From the NCBI GenBank assembly GCA_035582835.1, contig JAYKAV010003103.1:124001-188000 (forward strand): DNA of 64,000 nt, in the 5' to 3' direction. The notes under the pieces are model-generated. The model was not told the origin of the DNA. It saw only the letters and a list, made by a program, of their open reading frames with translations, and made no database searches. The position numbers and the translations under genes are program-made. Shown here one piece after another: positions 33,641 through 43,671 of this stretch; position 1 is the stretch's first letter; every line of letters begins with the position of its first letter. Source of the DNA: Phoebastria nigripes (lineage: Eukaryota; Chordata; Aves; Procellariiformes; Diomedeidae).

Positions 33641-36600
33641 TTAAATATGATTGCTGATTGTACAGACGAACTAAGTTCATATTGCCTCTGTTACTCCTCC
33701 ATACAACTAGTGACATATATGCTAAAAATATATGAAGAATACAGTTAAGAAAGGATCTGTAATTGTCATTTAGGTGCATTTTTATTCCAGATACTAAAAT
33801 GACACATACTGAACTTGTCTTTATAAAGTCATAGCCCTGTCTTTCCAGAATAAACTCCGGGCACATTTACGTTATTTTTCTTTAGAACTCTGGTTTAGGG
33901 NTTCCTGTCCATTTTTATAGACCAATAATCAGTCTCTGCCCCCAAAGAGCTAACACATTAGGATTTTGATAGGTGCAAGAATAATCAGGCATTGTAATAG
34001 TGGATATGTTTCAATAACAGAGTAGAATCATCAGTTTCTAATATTATTACTTAATATCAACAAGAAAATATTTTCTTTATCCCAATTAAAGAAAAATACT
34101 ACCACTAAATGGATGTTGCACTTATTAATAAGATATTAAATAGGAGTCACCAGATGGTGCTGTAACACCTAATTTTACGAAGTCCTTTGTCTGAACAAAC
34201 AATAGTCTCTCTCTTCAGCCACAGGAAAAACTACATTCTTTCTAGTTCAATGATGCACTTCATTTTAGGGAGAGCTCTTGCAAGCAACTAAAATATGTGC
34301 TTTCTACCTTGGTTTCATTCACCAATCATTTTGGTTGAGATAAGTAAATTTTATGTGTTTGGGCTGAGAATCCTAAACCAGATGAATTTTCTGCATGCAA
34401 TATCTCTGTCAGAAGAAAAGTAGGTGGTGTAAAATTAACACCTTAGGAACATAAGGTAAACTGCTAATTTTATTCTCAAGATTGGCTATCCCTTGGCAGA
34501 AGACTAACAGTTTGCCCATGATACATATTAAAAAAAAAAAAAAAAACAACCCAACAAAAAAACCCTCTTCTTTCATCCCTGTTTATTTATACAGCAAAGA
34601 AAACTTCCTAATTGAAGCACTTTGACACTGGCCTTGGACAGTTGCAAAAGGAACACTGAAACCCATGATGAATTACATAGGCTTCTGAATTTATGGCAAC
34701 TGGCACTTCACACATTTTAATCTATGGATTTAGATGGATTCAAACATAACACAAAGCTGTCTATAAATATCCATTTTACATCTAAGGTCTTTCTTAGTTC
34801 AGACACCTATTGCCCCGTACCAATGATACATTCTGTTATGCTTGGGGTTGCGTTAACCAGAAAGAAAACTTGCTTGTTTCAGTCCATGACTTTTAAAATG
34901 ATTACAGGCTTACTTTTAAGTAAGAAGGAATGGTAAAAAGCTTAAGATATGATCCAGTCATTGACCTTAAAACTCTGTAGGCTTATACATCTTACCTGTA
35001 AACACAGCCAGGGACTATTTGCTTAGATCGCTTTGTTTATTTCTACATCTCAGGTGAAAATTACAGTAGTGGTTCCTCCCATAGTTCTTCAATAACCAAA
35101 ATACACTGAAAAGGAGTAAGAAAAGGAACTATGGGACAATATTGTTTATCTGAAGCCAAAAGGAGAAGTGGAACTTCATTCTTGTGTTTTAATTATATTT
35201 CCTCAATCACTTTGTACTTCCTTCACCTTTTCCCCTTCATATTTGCTTACTCACCGCTTCATCTTGTATATTTGCTGCCAGATCAGAGAGGAGTGCTCAC
35301 CTCCTTCTCATTTCAGTACACAAGAGGCAATGAAAAGCCTCCTTCTATCAGCTGGAAAGACACATGAAATATTTTTTTCGCATTTGCCAGAAAGTGAACA
35401 TGGTGCGTTCTCCCTAAAACTTGCAACAAGGTCTTCTGATTTCTGATGCGTGCTAAGAATAGACTGTGCAATAAATATTTCCAGCATGGAAAAACATAGG
35501 AGAACACATGCAGCAGCTTTTATTATAGTAAGCCTTAAAATGAATAGTGGACGTGACACTATTGTTTATAATAAATCATGTTCTGTTTCTTTTTTAAAGC
35601 TTTTTAGTATTAGTTAGCTGATCAAATGCTGCCTCAGAATTTCCAGTTTGGCATCCAGTTTGTCTTCAGATCAGAGGACNACACTATTGAGTTTAGGTCC
35701 TGTGTACCTTTGCACACAAGAACTTGCAAATGTATGTGAAGGTAAGAAATAAAAACACTTTACAAAACTTATGTTAAGTAAAAAAAGAAAGAAAAAAAAT
35801 CAGGAAATATATGGAATAAAATAATAGAATATTGAGTGGTTTACTATAAACAAGATCTAATCTTTATTTCTGCATGTTGCACTCCAGATAATTTCATCAC
35901 TGATCTCTAATTTTTAATTGGTCCAAAACAAATGCTTTCAAAATGCAGTTAATTCTAATGTAAAATCTTCAAGACATCTCTTGGTTATTTGTTTCAATAC
36001 CTAATTGAGCTAGCACTTTAAAATGCATCCTTCATTGGTTGAATTTATCTGTTTTAAACTTCATATACAGTCTAAGGTTGGAACACACAACTGGATGACT
36101 GTGACTACTGCATATTATGACAGCTATTATTAAATGTGTTATTAGCTTGTAGAATATCTTAGCAAAAAAAAGTGAATAAAGATCTCCTCAACTCTCTTCA
36201 AGCTAAAATAACACCTTTTTCTACATTTGCCTCAATTAACCTGACAAAGATTGACTAATACCAAGTAATATTACTGAAATTAAGCTAAGGTATCAGGGCT
36301 GTGCCTTAAACAACCTTATTGACTAATTCTTAAATTAATGACATATATGCATAGAGTAGAAGAGTAGGTGCTTGGGAGCCCTACATTCAGTTTTATAGAT
36401 GGAAGGTCTGATGCCATCTAAAATTATCTGCAGACCCGCAGAATTTCACAGAAGTTCTCTGCAATGTTAACCATGTTGAAACAAGTAAGTTTTGGTTTGT
36501 CATTGTCATTTTTCCAAGCAGTAATTCTCACATCCTATTAAATAACTATTCTCCATTAATGAGCTCTAAAAAGGATCAGACATATTTCTCTACGGTTATT

Positions 36601-37372
36601 GTTTTAGCGCTAGATTGTTGTATTTATGTCACAAGCACAGACGCTTTTTGTTAATCAGCAGTAAGGTTTAGTTCCATTAGAACTTTCACACCCACTTATC
36701 ACATGAGGCATAGATGAAATAGCCATCTGTGTAAATCTAAAAACTTTTTTGAGAGAAACCAAATTACTAATTTATATATTTACAGCAGTCTATTTTTTAT
36801 CCCTTGGCTAATCTGTTTAGACCTGCATTTCAGTATATCAGTGCATTTACATTTTTACCATTCAGGAAATCAAATATTTTGGTTAGACACCATTTGTTCT
36901 GAATAAAGTTCTGTACGCTGGAGTTCAGTCATATATTTTCTAGCATTATATCAACATTATACAATAAATCTCATAAGGTCAGAAAATAGTTAGAGCTTTT
37001 TGTCTTATTTTTTTACATTTTCAATCTAAAATTATCAACATGACATAAATGCATATTATCTTTTGAGATATGATGATGATACTAGTTTATAGTGTGATTG
37101 TACAATAATTTTATGTGTGTATTGGTCTATCAATCAAACCAGGAAGGTGATGCAATTTAGAAAAACCTTGAAGAGATAAAACTTGATGAAAAATATATCA
37201 TCAGTGTTCTACAGCTGTTCCACAAACTCAAATCTTATTCTTACAGTTAGCAAATAAGTAAATAAAAAAGGTNGTAGCAAATTTAATGTGTAACATTTAA
37301 GAAATCCAGTGATATGTTTCTCTATAAGAACTTATAAAAGATCTTGAAAGGATTTATCTGCACAACAAAATA

Positions 37373-37422
37373 CTATGTTGTATCAATCTCCTAAATGCTA
37401 TGTTGTATAAATCTCCTGAAAT
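37373..37422. repeat. imperfect 25-bp tandem duplication
   Basis: CTATGTTGTATCAATCTCCT plus AAATG (37373-37397) is followed directly by CTATGTTGTATAAATCTCCT plus GAAAT (37398-37422). The copies match at 22 of 25 positions. Confidence 0.85.
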
Positions 37423-38109
37423 AAATTATACTTGGGAGGATTATTTCTAACAGTTACATTTGGGAACAATGTCTGTCAGGAACCCTAAAATTAGTCCAAA
37501 TATACAGACACAGAACAAGGAATCATCAAACTTTATCTAGCACCTCATTGTCTTCATCAGTATTTTTAAAGTTAATTCCTCATATTTTCATTCACCACTG
37601 GAAGTCCTGAATTTGTGGATGCCAAATCATTTTGAATTAGTCCTCTAGGATGGGATTCACCTCAGAACATGTCCTAGTGAGTCTAAGCCTAGGCTCACTC
37701 TACTTAAAACACACAGTCAGACAAACATCAAGGGAAGATTCTTCAGTTCTATCTTACACCGGGCAGGCACATTCCTTATTACTAAATCAAGATGATTATT
37801 TTGCACAGATTGCATGGGCAAGACTTCTCCCATCAAGGCCATATTTAGAGGGAAGTTGTGTTTAGTACCTGATGTATTTCTTTATTCCTTCGTTCTATCT
37901 CCTTCTTTGCATAAAGACAGCTAAATTTCATTTTTACTATCACTGTGAGCTGAGAATAGCAATGATGAACTTTGGACTAAGGAGCTGCAAAGATGCAGCA
38001 ACACCACACATGCAAACATTCAGAATAATCTGGTCACTTAAATGCAGAAGTATGACTTGTCATGCTGAATTACTACAAATGAAGCATGATTGATTGATTA
38101 TACCCTGTC

Positions 38110-38340
38110 ATAAGAGGTTCCCTCAGAGCAAAGGAATTAATTTAGATAAATACAAGGTAATAATACACTTAGGAAAATGTAATATCTATGGGATGTACAA
38201 AACTGGTGAGTTCTGGTTAGGAAATTGGTAGCACTGCAGACCTCACAGCTGCATGATATTGCACAAAATGTTTTCTGTATATAAATAGGTGGCTCATGTA
38301 GCAGAGAAAGTAATACAGTCTTAGTAACATTTAACCCTGA
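38110..38340 (+). mobile_element. ancient CR1-like LINE fragment
   Basis: The sense strand encodes DKYKVI, then IHLGKCNI after a one-codon insertion, near 38143-38185. This follows the CR1 ORF2 landmark DKCKVMHLGRNN. Degenerate sequence continues downstream (CATGTAGCAGAGAAAGTAAT, where CR1 has the QCA..AAKKANRIL segment). Weak similarity may continue to about 38.7 kb. Heavy decay limits confidence. Confidence 0.42.
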
Positions 38341-39140
38341 AGTAAATTTTGTGATTATCATCTTAAAATCTGGTAAGACTAAAAAACCAACCAACCAAAC
38401 AAACAAAAAAACCCCTCCCTAAAACTTACAACCTGGGATACATTAATGCCCTTTTGTATCTACTAGAAAAAGGTGACAAAGCCAAAATTTATTGTGTATT
38501 GACTGAGATACAATAGATGTCTGTGAATGAGTTAAGGAATAATTTAAGCATTAGAAATCAGTGATAAGATCAGTATGAAACAGTCTATAAAGTGCAAGAA
38601 CATATGCTGGAGACTCCAACTGNTTCTCTGAATGATTCCCAATTAGAGTGGGTACAATTTGCCAGAGAGGACATAACACTGGAGGCCCAACTACAGAGAA
38701 TTTGACTACAGACTTAAGAAAAATGACCACATTGGTTCAATTTTCAACCATTTTTGCTGTCTTTCTCAAAATCCTTTACAGACTGTCATTATTATTTGTT
38801 TAATGTGGTAGTAGTTCATGGTGGGAGTCATTTCACCTCTCCAAGACATTTAACTTACACCTAAAGTTTTTTGACTATTAATGCATTTATATCATTAAGA
38901 TACTGAAAGAGGACTTTAAGGCAGCAAAACCTCAGCCCCTTCTCCAGGCTCAATTTCTGTGTATGCTAATTATACAGATTTAGATGCATAAAGATCCTCC
39001 TTGTTGTTTTAAATATCCATCTCACACATGAGCAAGATTCACCTCCTTGACTAAATGTGTCTAATATCCTTTCAGGCATTACATAATTCATTTCTTTCAT
39101 GGCAGCTCCCTGTAACTTCTAGAAAGCTCTTAAATTTAAA
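38341..39140. other. AT-rich sequence, no gene recognised
   Basis: Contains a short (ACCA/AACA)n tract at about 38385-38412. Possible further CR1 decay at 38430-38700 but without landmark motifs. Single N at about 38623. Confidence 0.45.
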
Positions 39141-39319
39141 TTGACTCCAGATAGTAACTGCCTTTCTCAAGCAGTTAAGGTTGAGGTGATGAATAAGCAT
39201 GGGGAGCCATGTGGGGTTGCTGTTTCCATTCCATGCCAAAAAACCTGTCGCTGTCTTAAGAGTACCTGTACCAGGGCCAGTATTGGAATGTGGTGCTCAC
39301 TGTTTTGCTGGCACAACCA

Positions 39320-39634
39320 TCACACGAGCCCATGTGGTATTGTGGCAAATAATGAGCAATCTCTCACCTTCAGCAGAGGATCTGGACCAGTAATAGTGGT
39401 TGTAGGTTTGTTGGCTTCTGGAGAACAATATGCTATGCTTTCATTTTCACCAGAGCCTTTATGGAGGTATTCTTCTTTATGGGCTACCATCGGTTCTGGG
39501 ATTTCATAATTCATGTTTGCAATGTAGTTATCATAAGAAGTTTGAGTGTGGATACGTGGAGGGCAAGAGGATGTAGCAGACAAGATACAAGAGTAATGTT
39601 TAGGCTGGAGTCTGCCCAGCCTTTCATTCTTGTG
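39320..39634 (-). other. unidentified open stretch, possible exon or decayed coding sequence
   Basis: The minus strand is open for about 105 codons from a stop at 39635-39637 down to 39320, in a block with clearly higher G+C than its surroundings. The predicted peptide has balanced composition (for example YDNYIANMNYEIPEP) and no low complexity. An exon-end-like CTGAAG/GTGAGAG splice-donor word occurs at 39361-39373 on the same strand, after the PDPLLK residues. I do not recognise the protein. Against coding: the opposite strand is open too (122 codons, 39141-39509), and no clear acceptor was found. Alternatives are an old repeat of unknown type or chance openness in GC-richer DNA. Confidence 0.25.
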
Positions 39635-39828
39635 TTAGCAGTCTAAAATGTGTTCGCTGGGAAATACAAAGGTTTTGAATAAAAGTTGTATCACAAATAG
39701 AAGACTGCTATATATTTTGGAGTAATTATAATTTGTCCAATTAGTAGAGAGCCTGAGTGAATTAGTCTTAATTAAGGTTGTTGCTTATCCCATCTAAATG
39801 TAACTATGAAATTAAGATTCTAGTCTAA

Positions 39829-39833
39829 ATTAA
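39829..39833. repeat. imperfect 5-bp target-site duplication, left (ATTAA)
   Basis: Pairs with ACTAA at 40410-40414, with one mismatch, on either side of the inverted LTR. Confidence 0.6.
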
Positions 39834-40409
39834 TGGTTTAACCCCAGTCAGCAACCAAGCAACACACAGCCGCTCGCTCACCCTCCCCCCCGCAGTGGGA
39901 TGGGGAAGAGAATCTGAAGAGCAAAAGTAAGAAAACTAGTGGGTTGAGATAAGAACAGTTTAATAATTGAATAATAATAATAAAAATAATAAAACTGTAA
40001 TTGAAAGGAAAAAAATGAGAGAGAGAGAGAGGAACAAAACCCAGGAAAAACAAGGGATGCAACTGCCCACCACCCACCCACNGACGACCAGCCAGTCCCT
40101 GAGCAGCTATCGCTGCTCCCTGGCCAGCTTCCCCTAGTTCATATACTGAGCATGATGTCATATGATATGNAATATCCCTTTGGCCAGTTTGGATCAGCTG
40201 TCTTGGCTGTGCCTCCTCCCAGCTTCTTGTGCACCTGGCAGAGCATGGGAAGCTGAAAAGTCCTTGACTAGTGTAAGCGCTACTTAGCAACAACTAAAAC
40301 ATCAGTTTGTTATCAACATTATTCTCATCCTAAATCCAAAACACAGCACTATACCAGCTACTAGGAGGAAAATCAACTCTATCCCAGCCGAAACCAACAA
40401 GTTAGGACA
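39834..40409 (-). mobile_element. solo LTR of the same avian ERV family, copy 2 (inverted)
   Basis: Read on the minus strand it starts TGTCCTAACTTGTTGGTTTC, continues GGCTGGGATAGAGTTGATTT and ends GGGGTTAAACCA. It aligns over its full length with the LTR at 10186-10731 but carries an 8-bp insertion after TGTCCT and lacks the last CAACA. It is flanked by ATTAA (39829-39833) and ACTAA (40410-40414), a 5-bp duplication with one mismatch. Internal microsatellite-like growth is visible: (ATT)n near 39965-39990 and (GA)n near 40016-40031. No internal retroviral genes adjoin. A 151-codon antisense-LTR frame is a chance frame. It appears somewhat older or more diverged than copy 1. Confidence 0.86.
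40139..40160 (-). promoter_or_regulatory. degenerate CRE and TATA-like box in LTR copy 2
   Basis: On the LTR sense (minus) strand TGACATCA (40153-40160) stands where copy 1 has TGACGTCA. TATATGA (40139-40145) stands where copy 1 has TACATAAA. The CRE has lost its central CpG while the TATA-like box is closer to consensus. Confidence 0.45.
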
Positions 40410-40414
40410 ACTAA
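40410..40414. repeat. imperfect 5-bp target-site duplication, right (ACTAA)
   Basis: Pairs with ATTAA at 39829-39833. The single difference is a transition. Confidence 0.6.
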
Positions 40415-40707
40415 CTGTCTAAGATCATTGATGGAAGGAGATAGGCACTTTAAGGTGGTCTCCAATGAAAATGCCTAAATATGGACAGATGCTAACACCT
40501 TCCTACTTCCCCCCAACAGCTCACTATCTGGTAAGGCTGTTAGTTAATTTAGCTGGACTGGAGCTCCCACCAGAAGACATTCATGGCACCTCCCTCTCTT
40601 CAGTAGCTATATAGGGGGATGAGACACTTAAGAACGACTGGTTTACCAGGCTTCAGTGTTGGAGCAATTCCATCAGAGCCACAGTATAATTAAATCCCAG
40701 TGGGTAA
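40415..40707. other. unique spacer, no gene recognised
   Basis: Nothing recognisable between the LTR and the MIR-like fragment. Confidence 0.5.
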
Positions 40708-40835
40708 AGTTAGGACTGGGAATTGGGAGAACTGAAACATCATTTTCAGCATCTTCCATATGTTATGTATTTGACCTAGAACAAACCATTTAGGGTTATG
40801 TCTCTATTTTCTCACATCCCATTAATAAAGAACAA
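40708..40835 (+). mobile_element. MIR / CORE-SINE-like remnant
   Basis: The sense strand follows MIR in order: GGACTGGGAATTGGGAGAAC (for GGACTGGGAGTCAGGAGACC), then TGTATTTGACCTAGAACAAA (for TGTGTGACCTTGGGCAAG), then TCTCTATTTTCTCACATCCC (for CTGTGCCTCAGTTTCCCCATC). About 120 bp and heavily diverged. Fossil element. Confidence 0.52.
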
Positions 40836-41204
40836 GTCTTGTGTAAGCTCACTGGTCACCACTACTCCAAGGACTGTTTTGCCATTCCTACTTCACAAGT
40901 TTTTCCTGTACTTTTGCTGTATTAATTTGGTTGCAGCTTTCTACATTGAATCCTATTATCTTGTTTTAATTTTTTCAACACTATTTGTCAGCAGGAAGCA
41001 TACAATAACTAGTGAAAAACCAAAGGACTTAAAATAGATACATTAAATTTAAGAAAGATGAGGCCATTATATCATATTAAATACTATCATCCAATTAATT
41101 AATTTTGCCTGGTTATTCTTACACTGAAGGCAGTAACTTTTTTTTTACTGAAGTTTATACTTGGTAAGAACATCACAGTAGGATAACAACACCGCAGTAG
41201 GACT
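40836..41204. other. AT-rich spacer, no gene recognised
   Basis: Contains the end of a 79-codon plus frame (40798-41037) without motifs and a poly-T run near 41140-41148. Confidence 0.5.
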
Positions 41205-41560
41205 CATTGTGACAATGCTGCGTGGGCTGGGGGCTGCCTGGGGGATGGGAACTGGGGGACTCCCCAATGCCTGGTAGCCGGGGCCTGTCCCACTCCCCCA
41301 GCCAGGAGCAGGGCGGCTGGGGGGCACTGGGGAAGCCCCAGCCCCAGGCATCCAGCACCTCACTGGGGATGGGCTGAGGTGAGGCCAGGATGTGGGCAGG
41401 GCAGGGCTGTGCGGAGCCGGAGACCAGCCCTGCTGCGGTGTCACTGGGACAGCAACTGATGGCCCCGGTGGGCTGACATGAGGTCCTGGGCCATGGGGGA
41501 ACCCCAGGGAGGCTGGTCAGGAACAGTCAGGCCCATTAGTGCCCTCAGGGCCCTGATAGT
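41205..41560. other. GC-rich island of unknown origin
   Basis: About 350 bp of strongly G-rich plus-strand sequence (GCTGGGGGCTGCCTGGGGGA, CAGGGCGGCTGGGGGGCACT and similar) set abruptly in AT-rich DNA. Short GGGGGC/CTGGGG/GCCCCAGCCCC words recur, CpGs are present but not dense (about ten by eye), and C-run/G-run pairs could form hairpins or G-quadruplexes. The minus strand is open for 99 proline-rich codons (41145-41444), which in such composition means little. It directly precedes a copy of the unnamed repeat and could be part of that element, a decayed CpG island, or an insertion. Confidence 0.5.
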
Positions 41561-42130
41561 GATATTCATTCTGTAGGCACCTAACTTTTTATCTACATGT
41601 AGGGGTCTACACACCTGATGCAGATCTGAAAGCTTCCTGTATAGTAACTGACTATCTGGTTAAAACAGCAAACGGCAGTCATTTAGTCTACTCTAAACCG
41701 AAAGAATGGCATAAAGGTTTAAGCTAAAGAATTGCACAGGTGTTCATGTCATTTGAAATGCTCTGGGACACTGTTTCTGGTCCAGCACTGCAGTTCCAGG
41801 ATGGCAAAGGTCTCCTCTAAGTCCTTGTATGACATCTGCCCTACACATTTGGATCTCTTGAACCTTCTGGGCACCACATGTGGCAACTGAAGCCTACCCT
41901 TACATAAAAGAACCAAATCGCTACAGACTCTGCTGTCCATATTGGCTAGATCTCTCTTGACTACATGTAAACACGTATCTTATGTGTCAACGCCTGGACA
42001 TCGATTCAGTTGCCTAAATGTAGGTGTTTAGTGCCATTTGAAATGACCTATGGTATCTGAGACTTCCATATGGGTTTGGTGGCTAAAACACAGGGAGACT
42101 AACACCTTTCTACAGTGGAACCAAAAGCCA
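41561..42130 (+). repeat. unnamed degenerate interspersed repeat, copy 2 (best copy)
   Basis: Contains TGTAGGCACCTAACTTTTTA with CTACATGTAGGGGTCTACAC at about 41571-41612, and ATGTCATTTGAAATGCTCTG with GGACACTG at about 41748-41775. The clearest core is at about 42008-42064: GTTGCCTAAATGTAGGTGTT, then TAGTGCCATTTGAAATGACC and TATGGTATCTGAGAC. The core motif appears twice in one block about 270 bp apart, suggesting either a long element with internal repeats or two nested copies. Related blocks are at 8.74, 45.16 and 53.96 kb. Confidence 0.5.
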
Positions 42131-42199
42131 AACAATTTGTACCAGAGTGTTTCAAATGGTTACTTTATTCAGCTGCTACTGAGGCCTTAATAAAGTTTT

Positions 42200-43005
42200 A
42201 GATAATTTTGTAATTATACCCATCAAAATATTTTCCTTATTTGACTCAGGGCAGTATTACTGAGCCATTACAATTCCCATATCTTTTGCTATAACTGCCA
42301 TATAATCTGTTGTTTCCTAGCCTGTATTTGTGGAGATGATTATTTCTACCTAATTGTAGGACTTTGAACACAGTCTTAAAAGACGTCATCTTATTTTATC
42401 ATGCTGCTTTTCCAATTTGTTAGGGTCATTTTCACTTCTAATCTTGTCTTCCTATTGCATTGTCCAAATCATTATTAATAAGTAGCATTGGCTGCTGAGC
42501 AGAGCCCTGCAAAAGCTGATACGATACATCCTAGCTATTTGGCAAGGCTCATTAATAATAGCTCACATAAAAAGCCTTTGTAAAATCAAGATATGGGAAA
42601 CCTACAGCTTCTCCTCTATCTACAAGGTTTGCTACCTTGTCATAGAAAATAAATAAAAAAAAAGAGAATTGTTTGACAGGAGTTGTTCTTAACATGTTGC
42701 TGTTATTTACCTCCTTGTTATCTTCTGTGTAGTTGCAAACATTTTATTTGATTACTTGTTCCGGTACTTTTCTGGAAAATAAAGTTGACTAGCTGGTCAA
42801 TATTTATTCCCTTCTCACCTGTTTCCCCACTCTTTTCCATTTCAAAGATAGGTACCTTGTCTTTTTGTTTTGTTTTGTGTTCTTAGTCTTTAGGACCTCA
42901 TCCATCTTTCATGAGTTCTCAAAAATAAATGCTAACAGCATATCTCTAAAACAGACATTCAGCAAATGCCCTTAAGTGTTATGATTCATAGTGTTGCATT
43001 GCCTA
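42200..43005 (-). mobile_element. ancient CR1-like LINE remnant (long)
   Basis: The plus strand follows a widely distributed amniote CR1 antisense sequence over some 700 bp. In order: CCTAATTGTAGGACTTTGAA, TTGTTAGGGTCATTTTCACT, GTCCAAATCATTATTAATAA, GAGCAGAGCCCTGCAAAAGC, AAAGCCTTTGTAAAATCAAG, AGTTGACTAGCTGGTCAATA, TTTCAAAGATAGGTACCTTG and TGAGTTCTCAAAAATAAATG. The order and spacing match, but many substitutions and small indels show great age. The element is inert. Edges are approximate. Confidence 0.7.
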
Positions 43006-43363
43006 AGACTTAGAAACCTTGTTCCAAGAATTGGAACCTTGCTATTTAGGAACCCAGGTTAATCTGGACTCAAGAGCTGAAATGCCCTCTAAAGGTATAA
43101 ACATGAAGAATAATAAAAAGAATAAAGCCTCTTTCCTTTCCCAGGCAGGTGAGCTAATGCCTAAATTATTAAACAAAGAGAGTACCAGTAGCTTTAGGCA
43201 ACAGAATAAGCACAGTCTAAACATGACTTGAAACTTGTGCATTTCTGAGAACTTAAAAAAAGGGATACTTTCTTAATGAATCTTTAAGTTTTCTTCACTA
43301 TCAGTTCTTAGTTTATTTTCTTTTTCTTACCTGACTCCTTACCTCTTTAAAGCTGGCATGAGT
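43006..43363. other. AT-rich spacer, no gene recognised
   Basis: A 70-codon plus frame at 43019-43231 mirrored by a 66-codon minus frame over the same bases shows only chance openness. Confidence 0.5.
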
Positions 43364-43671
43364 TCATAGAATCATTAAGGTTGGAAAGGAGCTCTAAGAT
43401 CATCAAGTCCAACCGTCAACCCAACACCACCATGCCCACTAAACCATGTCCCTAAGTGCCTCATCTACACGTCTTTTAAATAATTCCAGGGACGGTGACT
43501 CAACCACTTCCCTGGGCAGCCTGTTCCAATGCTTAACCACTCTTTCAGTAAAGAAATTTTTCCTAATGTCCAATCTAAACCTTCCCTGGCGCAACTTGAG
43601 GCCATTTCCTCTCGTCCTATTGCTAGTTGCTTGGCAGAAGAGACCAACACCCACCTCGCTGCAACCTCCTT
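43364..43671 (-). mobile_element. CR1 LINE 3' fragment, young subfamily
   Basis: Reverse complement of the same subfamily as the copies at 57 and 60 kb. It has the ORF2 C-terminus [20 protein letters not shown], then [20 protein letters not shown], ending LRDMV at a stop near 43440, then a 3' UTR that ends in GATTCTATGA (seen as TCATAGAATCATTAAGGTTG). The 5' truncation is at the GGAGGTTGCAGCGAGGTGGG stretch. The reading frame is intact over the retained part apart from the truncation. Confidence 0.9.

Larger units (their letters stand above)
32929..38109. other. AT-rich unique sequence, no gene recognised
   Basis: No confident gene. A possible CR1 3' end decay product lies at 33575-33640 (GACCTGAACAAAAGGTTCCT, then TCCAACC and a weak octamer). 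A poly-A run is at about 34530-34546 and an imperfect 25-bp tandem repeat at 37373-37422. Antisense and sense frames of 78-92 codons at 35131-35559 overlap in several frames and lack motifs. Confidence 0.5.

Noticed and set aside
39838..40293. 151-codon minus frame
   Set aside because: Lies wholly inside the inverted solo LTR and is a chance frame of LTR sequence with runs of I/Y from simple repeats.
10186..40409. A full provirus spanning the two LTRs
   Set aside because: The LTRs are in opposite orientation, each has its own flanking 5-bp duplication, and no retroviral genes lie between them.
41145..41444. 99-codon proline-rich minus frame
   Set aside because: GC-rich DNA has few stops, and the composition alone explains an open frame.
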